From NCBI GenBank assembly GCA_945938205.1, contig CAMEUL010000047.1, positions 1 to 8,943 of the forward strand: a stretch of DNA of 8,943 nt, in the 5' to 3' direction. The stretch's first letter is position 1, and every line of letters starts with the position of its first letter. Origin of the DNA: an uncultured Traorella sp. Its GTDB lineage: Bacteria; Bacillota_I; Bacilli_A; Erysipelotrichales; Erysipelotrichaceae. Positions 1 through 6,054 of the stretch are shown piece after piece. The position numbers were made by a program, and so were the translations under genes. Under the pieces are notes generated by a model. It was given only the letters and a program-made list of their open reading frames with translations, did not search any database and had not been told where the DNA came from.

Positions 1-172
1 GCCGAAGGTCTGCTGAAATGTTGAGAATGGAGAGATCGATCCAGTTGAGCACATGTGGTCCCAATAGAATTCCTGTTAATATCATTCCTAAAAGAGAAGG
101 CAATTTCATTTTTTTAAATACAGTACCAAAAAATAAACCAAATAATAATATGTAAGCTATACTTGTTAACAT
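1..172 (-). CDS. Cation:proton antiporter, KefB/CPA2-like, N-terminal fragment
   Basis: This is the first 57 codons of a minus-strand gene that runs off the left edge. Reading from the complement of 172, the protein starts MLTSIAYILLFGLFFG and continues with a K-L-P-x-L-L-G-M-x-L-x-G-I-L-L-G-P block (about residues 23-39) and I-S-A-D-L-R at 52-57. That combination is typical of the first two membrane helices of CPA2 monovalent cation:proton antiporters, where a short first helix is followed by the LPxLLGxLLxGxLLGP segment. The family exchanges Na+ or K+ for H+ across the cytoplasmic membrane. An AGAGG ribosome site (complement of 180-184) lies 7 bases before this ATG. An in-frame ATG five codons upstream (complement of 185-187) lacks such a site. 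The gene is divergent from the HAD phosphatase and has no visible link to the polysaccharide genes. Ion specificity cannot be judged from this fragment. Confidence 0.8.
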   Translation of the reverse strand, partial: MLTSIAYILLFGLFFGTVFKKMKLPSLLGMILTGILLGPHVLNWIDLSILNISADLR

Positions 173-191
173 GTTCTTTCCTCTCATTTTG

Positions 192-220
192 ATTTTATTT
201 AACTTTTCAAATATTGACAA
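192..220 (-). promoter_or_regulatory. Sigma-A-type promoter for the antiporter gene
   Basis: On the minus strand, TTGTCA (complement of 215-220) and TAAAAT (complement of 192-197) are separated by exactly 17 bases, close to the TTGACA/TATAAT consensus. The predicted start would be near 185, giving a leader of only about 13 bases with the ribosome site close to its 5' end. No transcript data support this. Confidence 0.45.
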
Positions 221-225
221 GTATT

Positions 226-254
226 TTGTTGAAAATTGATTTATAATTTATAAC
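226..254 (+). promoter_or_regulatory. Weak candidate promoter for the HAD gene
   Basis: TTGTTG (226-231) and TATAAC (249-254) are 17 bases apart, but a start there would place the ribosome site at the very 5' end of the message. A better pair of hexamers, TTGACA (214-219) and TATAAT (242-247), is 22 bases apart, which is too far for a normal sigma-A promoter. The forward promoter is therefore uncertain, though it should lie within 210-255. The forward TTGACA overlaps the antiporter's -35 box on the other strand. Confidence 0.25.
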
Positions 255-270
255 TAAAGGAAGTGATTGT

Positions 271-1110
271 ATGATACAACTGTTTGCGTGTGATCTTGAC
301 GGAACACTTTTAAATGAAGCACATGAATTTGATGAGATCATTCTGAATGCTATCGATGAAGTGATTCAAGAAAAGAAATACTTTGCTATTGCTACCGGAC
401 GACATATGCATAAAAGTCATGATGATATGCTGAAACTTGAAAAAAAGGATATTTATACTATTTGTATGAATGGTGCTGTTATTTTCAATCCTGATGGTGA
501 AGTGATTTATAAAAAGGAACTTGATAAAATAGTTTTAAAAGACCTTTTGGAAACATTTCCATTTGTTAATTTTGAATGCATTGGTATGGAAAACGTCTAT
601 ATTCGAAAAAGTAGAGAAGAACATCTAAAGCAATTTGAACAGAGAAGCATCTGGAACAAGGCTATAAAAAAATCAAAAATTGAAAGCTTTCTGAAGGACT
701 CTATATTTGATCAAGGTAATGAACAAATCCTTTCTCATGATATCATGAAACTCAATTGTCGTGTTGATGATATAACACAAAAAGAGCAATTATTGAAATA
801 TATTGATAATCATCAAGATCAAATTGTGAACGCCCCTTTTGATTCAGGAGCCTTTGAAATCACAATGAAAGGTGTCAATAAAGGAGAAGCAGTAAGTTGG
901 CTTGCACAATTGCTTAAGATTAATGAAGAAGAAGTTGCGGTATATGGAGATGGCGGAAATGATCTTGAAATGTTATCAAGATTTAAGCATTCCTATGCAA
1001 CTTCAAATGCACTTGATGAAGCGAAAACAGCCGCTGGGAACATTATAGGTAATTGTAAAGATTATGCAGTACCTGATCATATTCTTAAAACATTGAGGGA
1101 AGACAAGTAG
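271..1110 (+). CDS. Cof-type HAD-superfamily phosphatase
   Basis: A 279-residue protein with all four haloacid dehalogenase motifs. Motif I is D8-L-D-G-T-L-L, with D8 the nucleophile and D10 the acid/base. Motif II is T42 in A-T-G-R. Motif III is K204 in G-V-N-K-G. Motif IV is G226-D-G-G-N-D231, the Mg2+-binding acidic pair. Length and order fit the Cof/YbiV/YkrA (class IIB cap) subfamily, cytoplasmic Mg2+-dependent phosphatases of sugar phosphates, FMN or PLP. The substrate cannot be inferred because the cap (about residues 85-190) determines it. The ATG at 271 has an AAAGGAAG ribosome site about 7 bases upstream. The gene is separated from the LCP gene by 80 bases holding a T-run and a promoter-like -10, so it is probably its own unit and housekeeping. 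A role in sugar-phosphate supply for the polysaccharide is possible but unsupported. Confidence 0.9.
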   Translation: MIQLFACDLDGTLLNEAHEFDEIILNAIDEVIQEKKYFAIATGRHMHKSHDDMLKLEKKDIYTICMNGAVIFNPDGEVIYKKELDKIVLKDLLETFPFVNFECIGMENVYIRKSREEHLKQFEQRSIWNKAIKKSKIESFLKDSIFDQGNEQILSHDIMKLNCRVDDITQKEQLLKYIDNHQDQIVNAPFDSGAFEITMKGVNKGEAVSWLAQLLKINEEEVAVYGDGGNDLEMLSRFKHSYATSNALDEAKTAAGNIIGNCKDYAVPDHILKTLREDK

Positions 1111-1119
1111 ATTGTGTTC

Positions 1120-1152
1120 CCTTTAATCATTAGGAAAAGGATGTTTTTTTTT
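1120..1152 (+). terminator. Weak intrinsic terminator candidate after the HAD gene
   Basis: CCTTT (1120-1124) can pair with AAAGG (1136-1140) across an 11-base loop, followed after three bases by nine T residues (1144-1152). The T-tract is convincing but the 5-bp stem is poor, so termination may be partial. Confidence 0.3.
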
Positions 1153-1160
1153 ATGATATG

Positions 1161-1169
1161 TGTTACAAT
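1161..1169 (+). promoter_or_regulatory. Extended -10 promoter candidate for the LCP unit
   Basis: TGTTACAAT is an extended -10 (TGn followed by TACAAT, five of six matches to TATAAT). The -35 position falls in a T-rich stretch with no good TTGACA match, which extended -10 promoters tolerate. A start near 1176 would leave a leader of about 15 bases containing the GGAGG site at 1181-1185. This placement also argues that the in-frame ATG at 1158 is not the real start. Confidence 0.4.
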
Positions 1170-1190
1170 ATACAAGATTTGGAGGTAGCT

Positions 1191-2201
1191 ATGGCGAATT
1201 CTAAGAAAAAACACATAAGCATCAGAACAAAAAAAATACTTGTGGTAGTATTGAGCGTTGTTTTGGTACTGATTGTTGGTGGAATTGTTGGTTTTAACTT
1301 GTATGCTGATTCTTTACTGAATCGAATGAATATAAAAAATGAAATCAATAAGAGTGAAGTAAATGTAGTAGAAAGTCACCGTAATATTGATAATATTGCC
1401 TTACTTGGAATTGATAGTGATAATGGAACTGGTCTGGGTTCAAGAAGTGATGTCATGAAACTGATCTCACTTGATTTTGACAATAAGAAGTTAAAGATTA
1501 CTTCATTACAGCGTGATAATATTGTTTATCAACCTTTAATGGATCGTTATGAAAAACTGAATCATGCATATTGGAGAAATGGTGTGGAAGGTACATTAAG
1601 TTCCATTAATTACAATTTTGATCTTGACGTTACTAAATATGTACTTTTTGACTTTGATTCCGTTGAGGAAATTGTAGATATCCTGGGTGGAGTAAATATT
1701 TATCTGTCAGGTGCTGAAGCTTCCTATATGGGATTTGGCGGAGAAGGAAGTTATCATTTAAATGGTAGCCAAACTCTTGCTTTTTCAAGAATACGTTCTA
1801 TAGATAGTGATTATGAGCGAATGAACCGTCAAACTCGTGTGATTGATGCCTTGATACATAGTTTTAAAGATAATAATCCATTTGAATTATTGGGTATTGT
1901 GAATCAGGTATTGCCTTATATTGAAACAAATATTCCAGTTTCTACCATTAAAAGTTATTTAACAAATGTCATTACATTTGATTTGAATAATATTGAACAA
2001 TACCAGTTTCCAGCCAATGGATATGATTCACAGTTAACCACATTGTCATTATATGGTTATTCTCCACAGTATGTATTGAAAGATTTTAGTGGTGAAGTCG
2101 AATTATTACATCACAATATAAATAATCCAAATGATAAATATACTGCTAGTGAAAACGTATTAAAAGTTGAACGAGAAATTCTGGCACTTGCCGGATATTA
2201 A
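1191..2201 (+). CDS. LCP (LytR-CpsA-Psr) family cell-wall polymer ligase
   Basis: A 336-residue protein starting MANSKKKH. The ATG at 1191 is chosen over the in-frame ATG at 1158 because TTTGGAGG (to 1185) lies 5 bases ahead of it and the protein then begins with a basic cytoplasmic tail and one membrane helix (residues 16-36). The extracellular LCP domain shows R85-S-D87, L-Q-R108-D109, K-L-N-H-A-Y (122-127), V-D163-I-L-G-G-V and S-R200-I-R202 followed by R210 and R213-Q-x-R216. These arginines and aspartates form the polyprenyl-pyrophosphate and Mg2+ site in this family. LCP enzymes transfer lipid-linked glycopolymers to peptidoglycan on the outer face of the membrane. Placement directly before glycosyltransferases suggests it attaches the polymer made here. 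The region after about residue 225 is a C-terminal extension with no motif I recognise. The stop is 14 bases before the next gene, so the two are probably cotranscribed. Confidence 0.92.
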   Translation: MANSKKKHISIRTKKILVVVLSVVLVLIVGGIVGFNLYADSLLNRMNIKNEINKSEVNVVESHRNIDNIALLGIDSDNGTGLGSRSDVMKLISLDFDNKKLKITSLQRDNIVYQPLMDRYEKLNHAYWRNGVEGTLSSINYNFDLDVTKYVLFDFDSVEEIVDILGGVNIYLSGAEASYMGFGGEGSYHLNGSQTLAFSRIRSIDSDYERMNRQTRVIDALIHSFKDNNPFELLGIVNQVLPYIETNIPVSTIKSYLTNVITFDLNNIEQYQFPANGYDSQLTTLSLYGYSPQYVLKDFSGEVELLHHNINNPNDKYTASENVLKVEREILALAGY

Positions 2202-2215
2202 AAATAGGAGGTTTT

Positions 2216-2683
2216 ATGAAGAAAGTCATGTTTATTTCAAGTATGGGTGGACATTTGAATGAACTACTTCAGTTAAAACCTCTTTTTTCTAAATATCAAA
2301 CTAGTTTTGTGACCGAAAAAACGCCTTCTACCTTATTTTTAGAAAAAGAATATAAAGAGGTGTATTATTTGCCTTATGCAACAAAGCATCAGATGTGGAA
2401 ATATATTTTTGTCTTTCCATATAATATATTCAAAAGTTTATTCCTTTTTTTGAAAGTGAAGCCGGATGTTATTATTTCTACTGGTAGTCACACAGCGGTT
2501 CCAATGTGTTATATCGCACATCTATTTAAAAGAAAAGTAATTTACATTGAGACATTTGCCAATATTTATACAAAAAGTGTGGCAGGAAAGTTGGTTTATC
2601 CGATTGCAGATAAATTTGTAGTACAATGGGAAAGCATGCTGGATCTTTATCCTAATGCCATATATGGAGGTTGGATCTTCTGA
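2216..2683 (+). CDS. pssD: PssD/Cps14F-type glycosyltransferase subunit (Alg14-like)
   Basis: A 155-residue protein like eukaryotic Alg14 and bacterial PssD/Cps14F/EpsE-type subunits, about the usual length. Visible marks are S-M-G-G-H-L-N-E (9-16), the glycine-rich N-terminal loop, then a hydrophobic/basic segment around 60-80 that probably sits on the membrane, then S-T-G-S-H-T-A-V-P (88-96) and I-E112-T-F-A, all characteristic of the Alg14 fold. In this family it anchors and partners the catalytic Alg13-like protein, encoded next, to add the second sugar (often beta-1,4-Gal, Glc or GlcA) to an undecaprenyl-PP-sugar on the cytoplasmic face. AGGAGG (2206-2211) lies 4 bases before the ATG. 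The stop codon overlaps the next gene's ATG by one base (TGATG), so translation is probably coupled. Donor and acceptor sugars cannot be read from the sequence. Confidence 0.88.
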   Translation: MKKVMFISSMGGHLNELLQLKPLFSKYQTSFVTEKTPSTLFLEKEYKEVYYLPYATKHQMWKYIFVFPYNIFKSLFLFLKVKPDVIISTGSHTAVPMCYIAHLFKRKVIYIETFANIYTKSVAGKLVYPIADKFVVQWESMLDLYPNAIYGGWIF

Positions 2684-3159
2684 TGATATTTGTAACTTTA
2701 GGAACTCAAGATAAAACTTTTGAACGACTGTTGATGAAAATAGATGAATTAATAGATAAAGGCGTAATACAGGGTGATGTTATCGTGCAGGCAGGTAAAA
2801 CCAATTATTCCAGCAAGAATATGAAGATTTTTGATTTTATTGAATTAAATCGAATGAATCAGTATATTGAAAAGTGTGATTATATGATATCTCATGCAGG
2901 TGTAGGTACAATCATGAATGCCATCAATCATCAAAAGAAAATAATTGCTGTTGCTAGACGTGCAAAATTTGGTGAGCATGAGAATGATCATCAGGTTGAG
3001 ATTACAACAAAATTTAGTGATTTTGGATATATTTTAGGTTGCACTGAAGTTGAAGAATTGGAAGAAAAAATAAAAATGATTGACCAATTTAAGACAAAAC
3101 CATATGAATCAAATAATCAATCATTTTGTGATTTGATTGATTCTATGATCAATGAGTAG
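2683..3159 (+). CDS. pssE: PssE/Cps14G-type glycosyltransferase subunit (Alg13-like)
   Basis: A 158-residue GT28 C-terminal-type protein. It opens M-I-F-V-T-L-G-T-Q (1-9), the standard start of PssE/Cps14G/EpsF-type proteins. It carries S-H71-A-G-V-G-T (70-76) and R-R-A-K-F-G-E98-H-E-N-D-H-Q (92-104), the UDP-sugar-binding elements shared with MurG and Alg13. I chose the ATG at 2683 because it restores this conserved start. A TTG four codons earlier (2671) directly abuts the GGAGG at 2666-2670 and is too close to use. The chosen ATG is 12 bases from that site, somewhat far, and coupling with the preceding stop (one-base overlap) probably compensates. With PssD it should form one membrane-associated transferase. 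The stop codon lies inside a terminator-like hairpin, so this gene seems to close the first unit of the locus. Confidence 0.9.
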   Translation: MIFVTLGTQDKTFERLLMKIDELIDKGVIQGDVIVQAGKTNYSSKNMKIFDFIELNRMNQYIEKCDYMISHAGVGTIMNAINHQKKIIAVARRAKFGEHENDHQVEITTKFSDFGYILGCTEVEELEEKIKMIDQFKTKPYESNNQSFCDLIDSMINE

Positions 3160-3174
3160 CGTTAGCTACTTTTT
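3155..3174 (+). terminator. Hairpin with short T-run after pssE
   Basis: AGTAGC (3155-3160) and GCTACT (3165-3170) pair perfectly around a GTTA loop, and T residues fill 3170-3174. The TAG stop codon of pssE lies inside the 5' arm, so a terminating ribosome would cover it. The 6-bp stem and short T-run suggest a modest terminator, perhaps with read-through into the next genes. Confidence 0.55.
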
Positions 3175-3182
3175 GCTTATAA

Positions 3183-3211
3183 TTGCTTTATTTTGTGAGA
3201 ACTATTATAAT
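3183..3211 (+). promoter_or_regulatory. Sigma-A-type promoter for the glycosyltransferase run
   Basis: TTGCTT (3183-3188) and a perfect TATAAT (3206-3211) are separated by 17 bases, one of the best promoter matches in the window. Predicted start is near 3218, only a few bases before AAAGGTG (3220-3226) and the ATG at 3232. It lies directly after the pssE hairpin, giving the three following genes independent initiation. Confidence 0.65.
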
Positions 3212-3231
3212 GTACAAGTAAAGGTGAAAAC

Positions 3232-4086
3232 ATGAAAAATTGTATTTTAGTTATTAATTACAATGATTATCCTACAACAATTCAATTCATAGAAAATGTT
3301 AAAAATTTTAAATGTTTGGATTATATAGTAGTATTAGATAATTGTTCAACTGATGATTCATTTTCTAAACTTAAAGCTTATGAAAATGATTTAATACATG
3401 TCATACAAAGCGAAAAGAATAAAGGATATGCTTATGCCATAAATTATGGTGCAAAATATCTTATGAAAATATTTGGTGACTGTAATATCATAGTGAGTAA
3501 CTCTGATATCATCATAAAAAACGAAAAGACTATTCTTGATCTTATTCATTCTAAAAATGATGAAATGGCTATTCTTGCTCCAGTTATAAATGAACATGGA
3601 AAATTGGATAGAGGATGGAAAATTCCATCACCAATACAAGACAGTCTTATGAATTTGATATATCTACATCGTTTTTTGAAACCATTGTTTTTATATTATA
3701 ATGATGACTACTATAATGGAAAGAATCTTGTTGAAGTTGAGGCTGTTACAGGTTGTTTTTTTATGATAGATTCAAAGCATCTAGAAGAAGTAGGTTTCTT
3801 TGATGAGAACACCTTTCTTTACTATGAAGAAAACATCATTGCAAAAAAACTAAAAGATAAAGATTTAAAAACATATATTGATTGTAATGCATGTGTTATA
3901 CATAATCATTCAGTTTCTATAAATAAGAGTTTGAATCGTTTAAATAAGTATGTGCAGTTAAAAAAAAGCCAATACTATTTTCAGACTGTTTATAATCATG
4001 CGAATATATTTGAACGTTTTCTTTTAAAACTTACATATTATATGAGTTATGGTATTTTTTATATCGCTTATAAGTTTGTACAATAG
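3232..4086 (+). CDS. Family 2 glycosyltransferase, WbbL/rhamnosyltransferase-like
   Basis: A 284-residue GT-A enzyme of the GT2 family. N-terminal nucleotide-binding elements are V-I-N-Y-N (7-11) and L-D36-N-C-S-T-D (35-41). The metal-binding DxD equivalent is N-S-D92 (90-92). The acceptor-side block V-T-G-C-F-F-M-I (172-179) is followed by V-G-F-F-D-E-N-T-F-L-Y-Y-E-E (187-200), the layout of WbbL/RfbF-type dTDP-rhamnosyl and related transferases. In those proteins the last segment usually ends E-D-x-D; here it reads E199-E-N-I, losing the aspartates. The C-terminal 25 residues are hydrophobic and aromatic with lysines, suggesting peripheral membrane attachment. It presumably acts in the cytoplasm on a lipid-linked chain. 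It is the first gene of a three-transferase run, 17 bases before the next. The sugar donor is not certain; rhamnose is a family-based guess. Confidence 0.85.
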   Translation: MKNCILVINYNDYPTTIQFIENVKNFKCLDYIVVLDNCSTDDSFSKLKAYENDLIHVIQSEKNKGYAYAINYGAKYLMKIFGDCNIIVSNSDIIIKNEKTILDLIHSKNDEMAILAPVINEHGKLDRGWKIPSPIQDSLMNLIYLHRFLKPLFLYYNDDYYNGKNLVEVEAVTGCFFMIDSKHLEEVGFFDENTFLYYEENIIAKKLKDKDLKTYIDCNACVIHNHSVSINKSLNRLNKYVQLKKSQYYFQTVYNHANIFERFLLKLTYYMSYGIFYIAYKFVQ

Positions 4087-4103
4087 ATATAAGGAGATTG
4101 ATG

Positions 4104-5063
4104 ATGGAAAAAATTAGCGTAATAGTTCCTGTTTACAATAGAGAAAAAACGATTCGTAAATGTCTGTATTCGTTAGTCAATCAAACATATCAAAATATTG
4201 AAATACTAGTTATCAATGATGGTTCTACAGATGATTCGAAAGAAATCATTGATGAATTTTATAAGAAATACCCTGACAAAATAGTTGCTATACATACTGA
4301 AAATCAAGGTGTATCCATGGCACGAAATGAAGGTTTAAGGCGTGTATCTGGAGATTATGTTGGCTTTGTTGATAGTGATGACTACATTGAGTTTACGATG
4401 TATGAAAAACTGTATAATAAAATTACTAGTAGTGATTTTGATATGGTCGCTTGTGATACGATAGCTCATTATCCTAATCATGATCTAATTATTCACTCAA
4501 ACATAGAAGACGATCAGAACATAAACAAATTACTGATTGATTCGTATGCTGTATTATGGAATAAACTCTTTAGAAGGGGATATGTTGAAAATGTCAGATT
4601 TAAAAAAGATTTCTGGTATGAAGATGTACTATTTCTTTTCCAAGTTTATCCTCAATTAAGAAAAGTGGGAAGTATAGAAGATACTTTATATCATTATGTG
4701 CAGAATCAAAGTTCTATAACATATACTTATAATGACAAGCTATATCAATTAATTGATAATATGGATGATATCTTGTCCTACTATAAAGACTTCGGTTTTT
4801 ATGAAGCTTATCAAAATGAACTTGAGTATTCATATGTCAGATATTTATTTGGAACATTTATAAAAAGGTTAGCAAAGTGTAAAGATTTCAGTAAGTATAA
4901 AAAAGGATTTTATTTTGTAATGAATAAAGTTAAATCAACTTTTCCATATTATAAAAAAAATATTTATATTTCTAATAGAGATTCAAAGTCATTCTATTTA
5001 AAGCATTTTAATTATATTTTTGCACTAATGATATATATTAAAGAAAAAAATAAGATGAACTGA
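4104..5063 (+). CDS. Family 2 glycosyltransferase, EpsJ/CpsI-like
   Basis: A 319-residue GT2 enzyme with a standard GT-A front end: I-S-V-I-V-P-V-Y-N (4-12), V-N-Q-T-Y, I-N-D39-G-S-T-D-D-S (37-45), N-x-G-V-S-M-A-R-N-x-G and the D90-S-D92-D metal site. W-Y-E173-D174 (171-174) is the usual position of the catalytic base in this group, followed by a Y-H-Y-V-Q-N-Q-S-S-I-T block. This layout is common in capsule and exopolysaccharide transferases that add Gal, GalNAc or Glc residues. The start is ambiguous. AAGGAG at 4091-4096 precedes TTG 4098, ATG 4101 and ATG 4104; I chose 4104 because its 7-base spacing is best and the protein then begins MEKISVIVPVYN. The last 60 residues are basic and rich in tyrosine and phenylalanine, consistent with membrane association. 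The gene following it starts 8 bases after this stop. Confidence 0.87.
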   Translation: MEKISVIVPVYNREKTIRKCLYSLVNQTYQNIEILVINDGSTDDSKEIIDEFYKKYPDKIVAIHTENQGVSMARNEGLRRVSGDYVGFVDSDDYIEFTMYEKLYNKITSSDFDMVACDTIAHYPNHDLIIHSNIEDDQNINKLLIDSYAVLWNKLFRRGYVENVRFKKDFWYEDVLFLFQVYPQLRKVGSIEDTLYHYVQNQSSITYTYNDKLYQLIDNMDDILSYYKDFGFYEAYQNELEYSYVRYLFGTFIKRLAKCKDFSKYKKGFYFVMNKVKSTFPYYKKNIYISNRDSKSFYLKHFNYIFALMIYIKEKNKMN

Positions 5064-5071
5064 GGTGGAAT

Positions 5072-5992
5072 ATGAAAACATCTGTTGTTATGACAACATA
5101 CAATGGCGAAAAATATATTAAAGAGCAACTTGTGAGTATCATGAATCAAACGATTGCGCCTGATGAAGTAGTCATTGTAGATGATGCTTCAAATGATGCA
5201 ACTGTTCATATAATAAAAGAATTTATTGAAAAAAACAAACTCAATCATTGGAAATTCATTGAAAATACTAAGAATCTTGGTTTCAATTTAAATTTTAGAA
5301 AAGCACTTTCTTATTCTTCAAATGAATTAGTATTCTTGTGTGATCAAGATGATATATGGAAAGAAAATAAAATAGAATCTATGAAGAAAGTTTTTCAGGA
5401 TTATACTTCTGTCTATTTATTAGCGTGCTCATTTGATAAAATTGACTCAAAAGGACATGTAACAAAAGAAAATTGTTCAGTCTATAAAAAACGACTGAAT
5501 GTTCTTTCAAAAATAACTCTAGGTGAATTATTGAAAGATAATTTTGCTCAAGGATGCTGTATGGCAGTGAGAAGAGAAGTAATTAAAGAATTAGAGAATG
5601 ACACGCAAAATGATTTGGAACATGATTGGTCATTAGCTCTGATTGCCGCACTAAAAGATGGCTGTTATTTTTTAAATCAACCACTGATCCAATATAGAAT
5701 TCATTTAAATAATACTATTGGATTCGAAGAAAAAGATATTCATAGAATGATGAAGCGTACTTCTAATAGAGTGGATACGATTAAAGAAGAATTAAAACGT
5801 GTTGTTTTCGTTCTTCAATTTCACAATAATGATTTTTTGATTACTCAGAAAAACTATTTACAATTTAGAATCAATTGTATACTTAAAAAATCACTGATAC
5901 CTTTAATAAAAGAATCATTTTTTGGAGAATATAGAAAGATATCGAATTATCATGCTATTCTTGGAGACTGTATTTCTATTTTGATAAAATGA
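5072..5992 (+). CDS. Family 2 glycosyltransferase, RgpB-like rhamnosyltransferase type
   Basis: A 306-residue GT2 enzyme. It starts M-K-T-S-V-V-M-T-T-Y-N-G and shows I-V-D37-D-A-S-N-D (35-42), N-L-G-F-N-x-N-F (68-75), C-D91-Q-D93-D-I-W (90-96) with the metal-binding aspartates, G-C-C-M-A-V-R-R (161-168), H184-D-W (184-186) and Y-R-x-H-x-x-N-x-x-G (208-217). The D-Q-D-D-x-W, H-D-W and YRxHxxNxxG set is typical of the RgpB/WaaE-like branch, which includes rhamnan and O-antigen rhamnosyltransferases. GAGGTGG (5062-5068) overlaps the previous gene's stop and sits 3 bases before the ATG, so translation follows directly from the preceding gene. Its neighbour downstream is an RgpD-like exporter ATPase, as in rhamnan clusters, which mildly favours a rhamnose polymer. 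The assignment to rhamnose stays an inference. No terminator follows it. Confidence 0.86.
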   Translation: MKTSVVMTTYNGEKYIKEQLVSIMNQTIAPDEVVIVDDASNDATVHIIKEFIEKNKLNHWKFIENTKNLGFNLNFRKALSYSSNELVFLCDQDDIWKENKIESMKKVFQDYTSVYLLACSFDKIDSKGHVTKENCSVYKKRLNVLSKITLGELLKDNFAQGCCMAVRREVIKELENDTQNDLEHDWSLALIAALKDGCYFLNQPLIQYRIHLNNTIGFEEKDIHRMMKRTSNRVDTIKEELKRVVFVLQFHNNDFLITQKNYLQFRINCILKKSLIPLIKESFFGEYRKISNYHAILGDCISILIK

Positions 5993-5993
5993 A

Positions 5994-6029
5994 AATTCAT
6001 TCGAATTATGATTGTAAATTTGATATAAT
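5994..6029 (+). promoter_or_regulatory. Extended -10 promoter with overlapping inverted repeat, before the exporter genes
   Basis: TGATATAAT (6021-6029) is a perfect TATAAT with the extended TGn element. The -35 region is weak (TTCGAA at 6000-6005, 18-base spacing). That region overlaps an inverted repeat, AATTC-attc-GAATT (5994-6007), which also contains the 8-bp palindrome ATTCGAAT. It has no T-run, so it is not a terminator; it could be an operator or chance in AT-rich DNA. The message would start near 6036. Confidence 0.5.
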
Positions 6030-6054
6030 ATCAATGCTTAGATAAGGAGTAAAT

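Noticed and set aside
1158..1190. Upstream ATG adding 11 residues to the LCP protein
   Set aside because: It has no ribosome site, overlaps the likely -10 element and would put an unusual CYNIQDLEVA stretch before the basic tail; the ATG at 1191 has GGAGG at proper spacing.
1163..1348. Minus-strand open frame of 61 codons
   Set aside because: It lies opposite the start and membrane helix of the LCP gene, has no recognisable product and is explained as the shadow of that coding sequence.
2671..2682. TTG start for pssE four codons upstream
   Set aside because: It directly abuts the GGAGG site with no spacing, and conserved family members begin at the MIFVTLGT position encoded from 2683.
2216..3159. 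pssD and pssE as a frameshifted single gene
   Set aside because: In bacteria these Alg14-like and Alg13-like halves are normally separate overlapping genes, and both ends here match the family, so this is not a broken fusion.
3391..3597. Minus-strand open frame of 68 codons
   Set aside because: It is antisense to the first family 2 glycosyltransferase, with no recognisable motif; chance in AT-rich coding DNA.
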